Shown piece after piece: positions 36,401 through 49,759 of a DNA stretch of 64,000 bases. Every line of letters starts with the position of its first letter. The first letter of the stretch is position 1. Origin of the DNA: Osedax fenrisi (Eukaryota > Annelida > Polychaeta > Sabellida > Siboglinidae); NCBI GenBank assembly GCA_964019155.1, contig OZ025239.1, positions 97,975,062-98,039,061 on the forward strand, written 5' to 3'. Position numbers and translations under genes: made by a program. The notes under the pieces were generated by a model. That model was not told the DNA's origin, ran no database searches, and saw nothing but the letters and a program-made list of their open reading frames with translations.

Positions 36401-38044
36401 AATTATTTATATTCATAGGGATTGCTTAAATCGTATTGATATTATTCAGCTTGATATTACAGAATAATTTAAGACATCATTTATTATTCCTTTTTATACT
36501 ATGCATATAACACCTTTAAACCTCTAATATCCTCTCATAACTCTCATATACTTTATACCACTAGCTAAAGTGTTTACCAGGGCGTGGCACTAAGAGTCAG
36601 TATGAGATAACTCGGGATCAAAAGTGGTATACGTTACCTATCCACTCCATTGGGGTGCATTAGTCAGGAGCAAAGTATTGATTTTCTGTAGACTTTACAT
36701 AACGTTGGATATAGTCCGCATAAGTATGAAGGCTGACTGCATACTCTACTATAAGGTAGATGTTAAAGAGTATTGGTTATAGGTCATTAGTGAATATCGA
36801 ATTTATCTTCTTCCTTTATTTCACAATGTTTTATTAAGTCTTTTATAAATCTAATTTTAAATTAGTTTGTGTTATTTACATGCCTAGTTTTATAGTTAAT
36901 ATATCAGTAACATATTATTAAATATAAGTGAATAGTTGATTTAGATATCGATATATTATGGAATGAAATCTTGTGCGGTTATTTACTTTGCTAATAATGC
37001 ATTTGATTTTATTTGATATATAGTTTATTATAGGGAATACTGAAGTACATAATAATTTTCATATATTATTATTTGTATGAGATTAATTTATATTTACATC
37101 TGTATCAGTAAATTACTGACAGTAATATATAATGTTCATATCTTTTCGAAATATCTTATATACTGGAGTAATATACAATATCATAGTATAATAAGGGAGG
37201 TAACTATGAAGTTCATTGATAACTGCAAATAGTATTATTTTCTTGGCGGTTATATAATCTAGTTTAATATTATATGCTCGGTCTATATACAGACTAGTTA
37301 GTAAAAGTTAGACTATGTAATCAACTTGGTAAAAGAAAGATTTTATTGGATCAAGTTGTTTTGTGGTTTTAATAGTGATTTGGTTATTAATAGTAATTTG
37401 GATATTCATTCTATGGCTACTCTATTATTTTCGATATATATAGGTCCTATTTTTATACCTAATTATTTATATATATCGCCAATAGTAAATATATTTACTA
37501 AACTATAGTTTATGGGAAGTATTGCCCATTACTATACAGTTATATGGTTTATATAAATTATATATTTCCTTGACTTTTCCAGTTCAAATTATAAAGTCTA
37601 TATAAAATATTCCAGATCAATACTAGCTCTAGGTTATCTAACTATATCTATATAGATAGATAAATGACCTCGTACATAACAAAGTATACAATAATTATAA
37701 TAGTGAAAACAAGATGAATATTTACTTAGGATATTATACCTGTGTATGTTGCATGTCACTTATTCACTATCACATGTGACCTATAATTTATGTGTTAGAT
37801 TTAAGTTAAGAGGGAACTGAACATGTATATATACTCCTCTATAGAGGCATGGAGATTAATAGGTCAGACTATGTTTAGGTCATATTTTAGATTACACTAG
37901 AGTTTTGTTTAGTTTGAATGAATCATATAGGCCAGGATATATTGTTTAATGAGGACGCATATATGCAGGAATATATGTGGGAATATATGTAGTTATATAT
38001 GCGGGAATGTATATATATATATGTGTGTGTAGTATGATATATGC
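36401..38044. other. Spacer, partly non-repetitive, no gene recognised
   Basis: 36560-36790 is less AT-rich and may be decayed N-terminal sequence of the LINE to its left. CCTCTATAGAGG occurs at 37836-37847. The frame 37326-37508 (60 codons) has no motif. Nothing else stands out. Confidence 0.45.
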
Positions 38045-38100
38045 GAGAAAAATATAAATAATTTCATATTTTGAAGCCCTTCAGAGGAAATCAAAATAAA
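38045..38100 (+). mobile_element. Fragment of the GAAGCC..TTAGAGG repeat family
   Basis: Contains TTTTGAAGCCCTTCAGAGGAAA, matching the core of the repeats at 14811 and 50353. Only this core is left, because copy C of the palindromic transposon begins just after. Confidence 0.4.
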
Positions 38101-38108
38101 CTTATTTA

Positions 38109-39082
38109 GGGGAAAGTCTCCGATTACCGACCCCCTCCTAATACCGACCCCCTCTCGTATCTCAGTAACTATAAGAGATATCAACACATTATATATACAT
38201 GAACTGTTAGTAATTTAATGATAAATATGAATAATTATTTTGTTTAAAAAAATATCTAATCCTATAATTGTTATTTAATCAAATGTAATATTATGTTTTT
38301 ACTTTTTAAATATTTGAATAATAACTTTTTAAAATCATTGTAAATACATTATTAATTAAAAGAAAATTTAATTGTTTGCATAATATTGTAGATCAATAAC
38401 ATGTTTATAAATATTATAAAAATAATTTAATATGAATAAATATTAACCAATATATCTTAATTATAGCAACATATGTGATTTTCCTATTACCGACCCCCTA
38501 AATTACCCTAATACCGACCCCATATGATTTATGATATCCAATCAAAATTGATCTGTATTTTACTTTAAAATATGTCGTAAATTTGTTATGTATTATTGAT
38601 ATAGATTTAGGATTCATGATTCCAGTTGATTATATACATACTGATTAATAAATAAATATTAAATAATTATATACAATATTTTATTATAATTACTATAAAG
38701 TTTAAATTTAAATTTAATATATCCATTAAAACATAAATTCAATAAAAAATTAATTGCGTGCATGTTATAATTAATTATATTTATGTATATCTACTTATGT
38801 ATATCTACTATTTTTATTGGATATTATAATACTACAATTATTTATACCACTATTATTTTAGGGGGTCGGTAATAGGAGAAGGGGATCGGTATTAGGCACA
38901 TGTATCCGATTACCGACCCCCCTGTTTATTCTTGTAAATATAATTATATCAAACATTTAAAATATACACATTATTCATTGCCATAATATTACCCCAATTA
39001 CAAAATGTCATATACATATATTTAATATTGAATAAGTTATTACAAATAATCATTTAGGGGTCAGTAATCGGAGACTTTCCCC
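38109..39082 (+). mobile_element. ~974-bp palindromic non-autonomous DNA transposon, copy C
   Basis: The cleanest copy. Ends are GGGGAAAGTCTCCGATTACC and AGTAATCGGAGACTTTCCCC, with TA on each side. Eight copies of a 15-bp motif can be read: CCGATTACCGACCCC (left end), CCTAATACCGACCCC (38132), CCTATTACCGACCCC (38484), CCTAATACCGACCCC (38508), then inverted CCTATTACCG (38862) and CCTAATACCG (38879), direct CCGATTACCGACCCC (38907), and inverted CCGATTACTGACCCC at the right end. The rest is AT-rich with no frame. The ordered motif set may be transposase-binding sites. Confidence 0.9.
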
Positions 39083-39372
39083 TAAACCATAACATATACA
39101 AAAATAATGTTGTATTCTAATACATATTAATAATTATTATTATTATTAATATTACATAGTATAATATGTAGTATTATATATATTTATAGTTTGATATGTA
39201 GGATGAATGTATAGAATGGCTTGATTAGGTCTAGTACAATGTTCAGTTGTATCTGAAGGTTCATTACTGCCCTCCGAAACATCAGTATACTCTACATTTT
39301 TATAATTGTAGATTGATACCCAATTGTCCGTTATAATTATATTATATATCTAATCGAATAGTTATTGTGTAG

Positions 39373-39412
<40 letters not shown>

Positions 39413-39830
39413 TGCTTAATAATTATACCATATGTTATATAATAACAGTAGTCATATATATTAACATAATAATAACTCAATCTATTACCATATTACAATG
39501 TCATTATTATACACTATAGTGATAAATTAAATAATACCATATATGGCATCATACCATTTTTTATATTCCACTTACTTATTATATAATATGACTATAGTCG
39601 TATATCGTATAGATATATTAAATATGTGAATAACCACAATAATAATATGTAATATTTAACAATATACGCAAACCATTATTATCATTATTATCATCATCAT
39701 CATATTCATCATCATAATTATCAATAATCAACATCATAACCATAATCATATTATTATTAGTATTATTTGTATTTTTAAAATAATAATATTTATTATTATT
39801 GTCGTTTTATATTATTTTAATGATCAATAA

Positions 39831-39869
<39 letters not shown>

Positions 39870-40540
39870 GTACTATTAGTATACGTTATGTATATAATAA
39901 GTCTTAATATATTATATAAAAATGAGAAATCAATGACCAATGAATAATTTGCAACTTATATTGTATTCTAGTAATAATATATATTGTACTGTTTATTCAT
40001 CAAAGCATTGTTATGTAAGCTAAACCAGAATGTATATGCATTCATCATATAAAAACGCCCACTCGTGCCAACATAAAGAATATTTATTATTTTAGCATCT
40101 TATTATCATTGATAAATAAACCCATAACTGATTTGCAATTCAAATCATTTGAGTATTATTTTATATAATAATAACATATTCAAATTTCTTATTATGTAGA
40201 TAAGCTTTTGATATATCGTCAATATGTTGTTCAAACAGAAATATTAGTGTATTTATTATATGTTGCACATACATGTATATGTATATCTAAATAAATAAAT
40301 ATATATATATATATATGTGTGTGTATGTGTATGTGCGTATGTGTGTATGTGTTTGTATGCCTGCATGCATGTGTATGTATGTATGTAAATGTGTATATAT
40401 ACATTTATATAGATATATTTATAAATATATATACGAACAAATAATTTAAAATAATATAATAGAATCTAGAAACAAAGCAATATAAATGACACATACTCAG
40501 CATTTGTCTTCATTTGTCGACTAAGTATTAATTCATTTCT
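39083..40540. other. AT-rich spacer with TA and CAT repeats
   Basis: (TA)n at 39374-39408 and 39836-39866, an imperfect (CAT/ATT)n stretch at 39663-39760, and (GTATGT)n at about 40318-40390. The 40040-40260 segment is less simple but yields no identifiable product on either strand. Confidence 0.5.
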
Positions 40541-40700
40541 AGCGACGTGAGTGTTCGTTAGGTGAACATTTTATTACTAAGATTACGTAATTACCAATCC
40601 GGAAGTCACTGTTTGCAAGTGTGTTTCTCAGCGGTCTACCTGTTAACACCTCTGGCCGAATCACGTGATAATGGTTATTAATAATTAAGCCTTGAGCAAT
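40541..40700. other. Small GC-richer island
   Basis: Contains a TTACGTAATTACC site (about 40585) and TCACGTGATAA (about 40661). No frame. Candidate regulatory element. Confidence 0.4.
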
Positions 40701-40913
40701 GCTTAGCCATCAGTATTATACTGCCTAATTAATTAATACCCATTTCGTCAATATCATTATCTCAGTATTAATACCACTCTCCATTATCAAATATTATTAT
40801 TATATTTATATTGTAATTATCTCTATTGTTATAATATATATATATATATATATAATTATATATTATATATATAATTACATAGTTATGTATTATATAAGCA
40901 CACTATTTCCATT

Positions 40914-41474
<561 letters not shown>

Positions 41475-41991
41475 CACAATTTTCTTACTCATGTGTGTTT
41501 GTTATCTGAGAATAAAATGCCTGTTTTACAATATAATTATAACTTATTTTCCCAACGAGCAAATAAATAAAATGTATCCATTATTAAAATACACAGTCAT
41601 AACTTTGTGAAATGTTACTGGTTTAAATATTTTATAAATATTCACATAGAAATAGATATCAAGATTTGAATAGATTGTACTTAACATTTTATATACGCGT
41701 AGAACTAGAATAAGTAATACATTATTACGATCATATTTTACAATTGTATACAATTACAAATGTAAAAAATAATAGATTAGTTAGTTTATGGAATTCATTA
41801 GATAATTAAATGATAACATATATTTGTATATCGTCTCTTACAAATAATATAAACAAAATATATGTTGACAGTATTTTTTTTGACACACATATATAATTAG
41901 TTTTTAATTAATTTTATTAGGTATTACTAATTATTTGCATTCTTATTAGTTAATTTCCATTATAACATGAATGGGTTGAGGTATATATATA
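41475..41991. other. AT-rich spacer
   Basis: No gene. The frames at 41544-41753 and the tail of the ACT frame are not credible. Confidence 0.5.
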
Positions 41992-42444
41992 CAGTAAACT
42001 CTATGTAAGTCGGACTACGGATAAGTCGGACTTCTCGATAAGTCGGACAAATTTAGTTGGTTTGGTTGGATTTGTATCTATTTCCATGTTAAATTAATCG
42101 GATAAGTCTGATAAGTTGGATTGGATATGTCGGACTTTTCTATAAGTCGGACACATATTAGAGTCATTTTTATGATTTTTATACTGGATAAGTCGGACTT
42201 TTTATAAATTGTCAGAAATGTTTATTTTACATAATGAATATTATAATTTTATTAAGTAATATTATTGAATACAACATTTTATGTTGTTGATTGTTGCATA
42301 ATTACATATTTCGGTAACCATTTAACTCGCGCTGCGCATTTCATGTCTTATTTACATGATATTCTTAATCTCGGATAAGTCGGACATCTCGCTAAGAGTG
42401 ACACTTTTCCCGGTCCCTTGCAAGTCCGACTTATCGGAAGTTGA

Positions 42445-42447
<3 letters not shown>
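41992..42447. mobile_element. 456-bp pogo/Tigger-like MITE
   Basis: Ends are CAGTAAACTCTATGTAAGTC and the inverse …ATCGGAAGTTGACTG, with TA on both sides inside a TA repeat. The word GATAAGTCGGAC recurs about eight times. CAGT ends, a TA target and no coding frame fit a non-autonomous pogo-type Tc1/mariner element. A second copy starts at 63774. Confidence 0.85.

Positions 42448-42487
<40 letters not shown>
42448..42487. repeat. (TA)n array
   Basis: About 20 TA units, into which the MITE at 41992-42447 appears to have inserted. Confidence 0.9.
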
Positions 42488-42493
<6 letters not shown>

Positions 42494-42517
42494 TATGTAT
42501 ATTAAAGTTATCGTTAA

Positions 42518-43422
42518 GGAGAAAGTAACTAATACGGACACTTTAACAATAAATGATCTTGACATTTTATGACTCAATATTGTTATTCAAATTTACAATA
42601 TATTAATATTATATGATTATAGATATTATTGTGATTTTAAAATTGTATTTAATCTTTTTATTCAATAGATAACGGGGGTGTCCGTATTAGGTACCCATGT
42701 CTGAATACGGATACCCTGTGTTATAATACGGACACCCTATATACCACTAGATAAACTATATATTATTGATGAACCAATGAGATAAATTAAAATTACATTA
42801 TTTATAACTAATTGTATGAATAATTTAATATAATTTAATTAGTAACTAATTTATTAATTTTTACTATTTTATTAATTAATAATACAATGTAAGTATCTAA
42901 ATAATAACATTTTTAGATTTAGCTTCATTGGTGGTATTAATATTATAACGCACGCGAATTTTACTATAATAAGAATAGTTCTCACGCTGAGCGCTGATTG
43001 GTTATAGGGTGTTCGTATTAAGACATCTATAATGTCCGTATTAGGGACTTATATGACCTCTAGATATATGATTATAACTTAATTAATATTTGATAAAAAT
43101 ATAGCAATTATGTATATGATGTTTATACTATTAAAATTTTTCATAATATATTGATTTGTTTTATATCGATACATTTGTATACTTTTGAGAAGGTTTTGAG
43201 TTGAATTTTTTTTTTATAAATTAAAATCGTAATAAAAAAATCAGTTTATTGAATATATAAGCCATTTTGAATTATTAACAAATACAAAATAATTATTTTG
43301 ACTATTTATATAATTATGAATATTGTGTTGTATACATAGGTATACATTTGTATACATTTTGTATCCTATAGGATTTATGGTTTCTGAGATACAGACAGTG
43401 TCCGTATTCGGTTACTTTCCCC
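42518..43422 (-). mobile_element. ~905-bp sister element of the palindromic transposon family
   Basis: Ends are GGAGAAAGTAACTAATACGG and CCGTATTCGGTTACTTTCCCC. The design matches copies A-C: the same outer GGGGAAAGT, the same TCTGAGATAC word next to the right end, the same central 'TATTAGGTACCCATGTCTGAATACGG' architecture (42684-42710), and motif clusters in the same places (42674-42740, 43006-43046). However, the motif is TAATACGGACACCC rather than TAATACCGACCCC in all six visible copies. No frame. It is a diverged family, not just a decayed copy. Confidence 0.8.
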
Positions 43423-44299
43423 TAAATATTAAAATTTATAAACAATAATGTAATACTGTATAGTTTATTACAGATCATAGAGTTGTGAAAAAATCAAATT
43501 ATTTAAATTAAATATTATTAAAGGTGCGAATGAATTTTCGTGTTATCTCCTTATGTTTATTATATTAGTTAAGATTATATAAAATATATTAAATTATTCA
43601 ATTCAATAGTTAATAACTTAATATAAATAACAAATTACTTATTTTAATTACATTAGTATAATATAATATAACATATACTATAAAAAGAATATAACTGTAA
43701 TATAAAATTATTTAGCATTGTATGTGTATTTTAATGTGTTAAAATGTATTTTAACATTTTATATAATATATTTATTTATAAGAAATTTCTAAGTAATATT
43801 TTAATAAATTTCTGGAGATTAAGCGGTTAAAATATAGTTAAATATATACTTTTTATTTGTATGGTAACTGGGAACCGTTGTTATTTAAATTATTTAATAA
43901 AATCCATTGTTTATTTCAATTACGTTATATATATAGTATAATTGGCAAATATGTTAGGTATACTTACGATTGTATATTTGAGTAAATGTAATGCATGCAA
44001 TCAATAATAATAATACATATATGTATGTATTATAAAAACAAATAATAATTTATAGATGTAACAGTTGATAATTATTATTAACTTGATAATTATTATTAAC
44101 TTAATAATAAGTAATATATTTTTATAAATTGTTGTTAAGTTGATATCACATACTAATAAGATTGATTTCTAAGTAATTATATACACTATAGCTTATACAT
44201 GAATAGTATATATTACATACGTATACCGTGTTTCACATAGAAAGAACAATACATTAATAATATACATTGCAGTGTGTACTTTACTAGAGTGCGTGATAC
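43423..44299. other. AT-rich spacer
   Basis: No gene. Short direct repeat TTGATAATTATTATTAACTT twice near 44065-44105. Confidence 0.5.
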
Positions 44300-44730
44300 A
44301 GTATATGTGTGTGTGTGTAATGTAACCCGCACACATGTTTGCTGCAGTTTATTGAGCGAGTCCGCTGCGTGTATACACAACATCACGTGATATTTAAATT
44401 ATGTATTTTCGCGCCCTCCCTACACGCCGACGCACAGCACAGCGTCAAGCGTAAACAGAACGATATTTATTTTACTTCAAACGAAATTGACAACATATTA
44501 ATTACTTAAACATTTGTTGTATATTTCAACGCCGATCTAGTTAGCCTCGCGAGATAGGCGTGATTAACTGCGCGGAGGAGGGGGAGGCGGTGGCGGTAGT
44601 GGTAGAGGGGGCGTGGCTTGCCGTAGATTAAGTCGCGTGGGCGTGTCGAAGACGGTAGCAACACGGTATCTAATTGATTAAAAGCTAATCAACGACCGCT
44701 TTCATCTGTACTTGACGTGTGTGTCCCCCA
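44300..44730. other. GC-rich island
   Basis: CpG-rich with ATCACGTGATA (about 44382), CGCACAGCACAGCGTCAAGC, a GGAGGCGGTGGCGGTAGTGG run (44583) and GGGCGTGGC/GTGGGCGTG boxes (about 44610 and 44637). No frame over 60 codons. Candidate promoter or enhancer. Confidence 0.5.
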
Positions 44731-45433
44731 AGACTTGTGTATTCACTTAACTACAACGTGCACAGTAGTAGCGTATGAGTAACGTACAAGTGATTAAGTA
44801 CAATTATCTTTGTAGAAAGTACAAGTAACGTAATACAAACATAGTAGTAATTCAGACATATAGGGTCGTGTATAATACAGTTAACTACAAGTTAACGTAT
44901 GCGCATGTACTGCCACCTAGCGAGCTATCTATTGTATACAATACTATTGTATACAATATCGTGTTTCATACACTTTAACATATACATTACAGTAACGATG
45001 TAGATAACCTCTACAAGTAATGTAACCTGCGACCCCGATTTTATAAGTAAACCCTATAACATCTAATAGTAGTAATAGTATTTTGATATATTAAGTACAC
45101 TATATGGGTGTAAATTAGTGAGAGTCTTAAGTTAGTATATACATAAAGCTAGTGTATATACATAAAGCTAGTGTATATACATTGTAAGACTATTGTGGGT
45201 ATACCCGTATAGTTAGTGTAAACAAAACGTGGTGCTTCACTAACGTTAATCTAATTGTAAGCGAAAGAAGTCAAACTAATAAACGTTCGGGTGCGTGTGA
45301 GTGTGCGAATTGATGTGCGGGTGCGTTCACGTTATCTACAATCTATCATAATCGCAATACTTCTACTTATTAGGATAGTTATTAAACTGATATTATTATG
45401 GAATATTTATTATGATAATATCGCTCTCTTTTA
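44731..45433. other. Spacer, mixed composition
   Basis: ATTGTATACAAT palindrome twice in tandem (44931-44958) and ATAAAGCTAGTGTATATAC twice near 45145-45180. No gene. Confidence 0.5.
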
Positions 45434-45836
45434 CAATTTACAAAACAGAAATCAAAAAAAAAATAAATAAATAAAATATATTAAATCAACATTCATCCAA
45501 ATTACATAACATTTACATTCGTTCAAGTCAAGTCAACTAATTGCAATTTACAAAACAGAAATCAAATTATATAAAAAACAAATAATAAAATATATTAAAT
45601 CAACATTCATCCAAATTACATAACATTTACATTCGTTCAAGTCACGTCAACTTATTGCAATTTACAAAACAGAAATCAAATTATATAAAAAGCAAATAAC
45701 AAAATATATTAAATCAACATTCATCCAAATTACATCACATTTACATTCGTTCAAGTCAAGTCAACAAATTGCAATTTACAAAACAGAAATCAAATTATTT
45801 ACAAAAAAAATAACAACATATATTAAATCAACATTT
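45434..45836 (+). repeat. ~114-bp tandem repeat, about 3.5 units
   Basis: Units begin CAATTTACAAAACAGAAATC at 45434, 45544, 45658 and 45772 (spacings 110, 114, 114) and include TTAAATCAACATTCATCC and CATTTACATTCGTTCAAGTC. Units differ at a few bases and in an A-run, so this is a small satellite block and not a CRISPR. Confidence 0.95.
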
Positions 45837-45902
45837 TATCATTATACTTCATGCACAATATATTTATAAATGTCTACATACAGTTATACATGTAGTTACC
45901 AT

Positions 45903-45906
<4 letters not shown>

Positions 45907-45971
<65 letters not shown>
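45907..45971. repeat. (TA)n array
   Basis: About 32 TA units. Another of about 18 units is at 46099-46134. Confidence 0.95.
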
Positions 45972-45978
<7 letters not shown>

Positions 45979-46094
45979 GAAATATATACAAAATTGTAAA
46001 ATAACATAAATGTTATTTTAATATATTAGGACAGAACCTTCATCATAATCACATCATAACAAATGATAGTGCATGCATCGTATGACATATAAGG

Positions 46095-46138
<44 letters not shown>

Positions 46139-46276
46139 ATAGTTTTAAGCTCCATATATGGTTTATAAACTTGTTTTCGCATCAAATCGATTACGGGATA
46201 AACGTAGATGTATTTATATTGAATAATTAGTATGTATGGGGGAAATGTATCTATTACGTACAACTATAGTGTTATG

Positions 46277-46314
46277 TGTATACTGTATACATTATACAAT
46301 GTATACAGTATACA
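46277..46314. repeat. 17-bp perfect inverted repeat, 4-nt loop
   Basis: TGTATACTGTATACATT, loop ATAC, then its exact complement. Confidence 0.9.
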
Positions 46315-46385
46315 TACAGGAAGTCACGTAATCAACAACAATATAACAATTATAGGAATTAAGTTACGTAAGAGTACACTCATGT

Positions 46386-46500
46386 TTCACACTATGTGTA
46401 TGTGTGTATAGTATTATAGGTGTATGTGTATGTATTGTAGTATATGTGTATGTGTATGTATATGTGTATGTATATGTGTATGTATATGTGTATGTATAGG
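46386..46500 (+). repeat. (GTATGTGTATAT)n imperfect array
   Basis: Repeating TGTGTATGTATA units. No gene. Confidence 0.85.
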
Positions 46501-47930
46501 ATAGTCTGTATAGATTTTTGTAAATATTTCCCATAAACTAAATATATATAGTAGTGTATTAAATCAACAATATAATTAAAATTATAACATATATATATAT
46601 ATTTTGAAATTGCTTTGAAAATTACTACTACTTTATTTATAGAATTATATGGAATAATAAGTTACGCCTTATATGGTACATTTCACTCACACTCATGTAT
46701 CCATAGATTGTGTAATGAATCAATGGTATTCTATTACGAATATAACTTATAAACTATAACTAGGATATGATAGCCGCACATGAACAACTATGCCCACAGG
46801 TACACTGAGTCACACACACACCTACACACACACACCTACACACACACACGCGCGCAAACACACGTACACATGCATACGTATATAATGTAGACTATATATA
46901 GCATATGCGCATCGTATATGATATACTGTACTTATTAGTTACTTATAACCTATAGGCATAATTTACTATGTTAATGGAAAACGTATATATAACATATAGG
47001 TTTAAAAAAGTATACTTTTATTAGGTACATTTGTTAAGTACTCTATAATATAATATCTTCGTATATCACGAACCATTACTATATTACTATATTAGTATAT
47101 GATATAACTAATTAAACTATAGTTAAACTATACACCATATACATTATAATACATACATCCTAATATTAGCATATATATATAATAATATTATAATATTATA
47201 TTACGTACACGTACATGTATACCTTATTATATAATCAAACATACAAATTATACATAGGTGGTGCGATGGTGCGATAACTACTGTGCGACGGTGACGTAAC
47301 ACCCCCGCAAACACACACACACACTTTTGATCTATTGCGCGATATCTATTGCGCAATACTTTCGTCTTCTGTTTTATGGTGCACATCCTGTTATATATAA
47401 TCTTATGTAAGTAATTACATTGACATTTAATTTGTGTTATTTGTGTAATTTGCTTAATTACCAACCCCCCCCCTTAATTTATTATTTGTTATTTATTTCC
47501 AATATTTTATAACATGGTTCTTTGTTATATATACATTATACCATTGTAATATATAAATAACTACTTCGGTATATCGGAAGGATAATGCTTCACCTGTTTA
47601 GGATGTATGATGGTCTAAACACTTTCCGAACAATAGATTTAAAAATATTATTTAGAATTGATCTTATAGAAATAATCTAAAACAATGGATGCCTTAATAT
47701 GAGAGATACTTCGAAATGACACTACAGATATTTTGATATAAATAAAAACTTCTAAATTCCAGGACGGAATGAAAGAAATCCACCAAAATATAAATATGAA
47801 TACAAATAACAATATACATAGATATCATGATAATCTTAGAATACACTCATGTATACACTTATGTATATATACAACTATAGTTGTCAAATGTTAACATTTT
47901 AAATATTGATTAAACTAAGCCATACACATA
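46501..47930. other. AT-rich spacer with CACAC runs
   Basis: CACACACCTA repeats near 46813-46850 and a C10-type run near 47463-47474. The reverse frame 47201-47464 is not recognisable. No gene seen. Confidence 0.5.
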
Positions 47931-48990
47931 ATCCTATTTACACACACGTACACACGATGAGCTCGAGCGTAAGCGTTAACACGTTACACGCGTGCACAAT
48001 GTGCCAACAACCATAAAGCATAATTTATCTATACATCTCTATAGGCTACTACGCGTGATGGTGATACGTGGTGGTGGTGCTATCGGCCCGCTAACTACAC
48101 GGGTCTAAACATCAAAAGATGCGATACCACGCGCGCGCGAGATACACGGCGATAAATATCACCCCGTGTAGGGGGCGCCCCTATCTCTCGAGTGTTTATT
48201 ATTTGCGTGCTCGTGATGCTGCTACTGGGGTAGTGGTGGCGGTGGTGGCGGTGGCGGTGGTGGGCTTAGTAATGATTAGTAGCGCCGCTTAGGCTGCTAG
48301 ACTCCCACCGCTCTCTCCCCTCTCTCTCTAAACATATACGTATACGTATCCACAACACACTCGCGCGCCCACATCGGGAAATCGTTATCGCGTACGCGCG
48401 CGCTCTCGTCTATAGGAACCCCGCTTCTTCCCGTCACGTGATAGCCTACCGGTTAATTAGGGTGCGCGAGGGTGTGGACGCGATACTCACTTCGGACAGT
48501 GGTCGGTGTCGGTCACTCTATTGCCTATTTGTTTAACACCACTTGCGACCGACCGGCCGGCCCGCCCCCGAATTCTTAATTAAAACGCATGCGTTAATCC
48601 GCCTGATGTTTATTTACGGTAGAATAATAAGTCGGGGGGGGAACAATGCCCGGCTAGCGGGGTAGGGAACAATGGCGGCCGGGGAAGCTCAATCCTCTTA
48701 GTGGACAGTGGCGCGAGTACATATACTACAGCGGGGGTGGGGTGGGGGTGGGGGTGGATTAATAGTGATTACGTCACGTGTTACGGAATGTTATCTTTCC
48801 GCAAGCCACCAACACAGCGAGCCTATTGTAAGCGCCACTAAATCTAATAAAGTAGTACGGTTAAGCGCATTACCAGCACCGTGATGTAATGCAGTGGTGG
48901 CGATGGTCTGAATGCAGCGGTGGTCAGTGTAGGGGGGAATAGTTACAATGTTAACTTAACGTGTTGATTCAATTCACTACGTAATATGCG
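47931..48990. other. Largest GC-rich island, no coding frame
   Basis: About 1 kb of CpG-rich sequence without a long frame on either strand. It contains GCGCGCGAGATAC, GGTGGCGGTGGTGGCGGTGG runs (48233-48262), GTCACGTGATAG (48425), ACTTCGGACAGTGGTC (48489-48504, repeated exactly at 53811), GGTGGTCAGTGTA (about 48918, shared with the forkhead start region at 59000), TTACGTCACGTGTTACGG (48768) and a G-quadruplex tract. The likely role is a CpG-island promoter for a noncoding transcript, a 5' exon or a developmental enhancer. Confidence 0.55.
48733..48757 (+). other. G-quadruplex motif
   Basis: Four runs of 4-5 G separated by single T bases (G5-T-G4-T-G5-T-G5-T-GG), which is near-ideal for a stable parallel quadruplex. 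Confidence 0.85.
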
Positions 48991-49170
48991 TCGTACGGTG
49001 TACACCTAATACTAGTAACATAAGTGATTTATATCACCATATATTAAGTTAAATTATTATACATATTTATTTTATTATTATTTCATACATATACGTATAT
49101 ATTATAGAGTTCGCGAAAATGATCATTTTCCGGTTATTCATTTTTTATATATTTATTATATATTATTTAA

Positions 49171-49214
<44 letters not shown>

Positions 49215-49759
49215 ATGTATACCAAATAAAACGCATACATACCACACACACACACACAAACACACACACAAACACATACACACACATATATTAGGCTGGT
49301 CACTTCGGACATACAGTGTTCAGTGACTGCATGACTAATTGTTTACCCATATATCATAGGATTAAGTACACGTTATAATATTGATACGACAATCACAAAT
49401 TATAAGTATTACGAACGTAATTTCAAATAATCTAAATTAACATTATAAATCTGCAGCTACACGTATTTGAACGTGAATACCTTAATATTTACTATTGAGA
49501 ACATTGTGATTTTACTTATTTAATTTCAAGATACCTATTCTAATGAATCGCGAAAGTAATCTGTAAATCTGGTCAAGGCTGAGCCAAGTGCAATATTAAA
49601 GCTGTTCATAAATGAATTCATAGATATAGATGACTATAGTCAGCTACATGAAGTCGTGTATTCTGTCATGGTTACATATGTTAATGTACTCGTATATTGT
49701 ATACGAACACACTTGTATAAAGTATTACCACACCCAATAACCGTGTTCATTAGTTTACT
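48991..49759. other. Spacer with TA and CA arrays
   Basis: (TA)n at 49178-49212, (CA)n with AA interruptions at 49240-49288, and CACTTCGGACATACAGTGTTC at 49301, which resembles the shared island word. No gene. Confidence 0.5.

Noticed and set aside
36560..36790. Possible structural RNA or extra LINE N-terminus
   Set aside because: No known fold or motif could be followed; left as unassigned spacer.
40040..40260. Less simple sequence that might be an old coding relic
   Set aside because: Translations on both strands gave no ordered motif of any family I know.
45434..45836. CRISPR-like regular repeat
   Set aside because: Units are 114 bp and contiguous, with no unique spacers, and the genome is eukaryotic.
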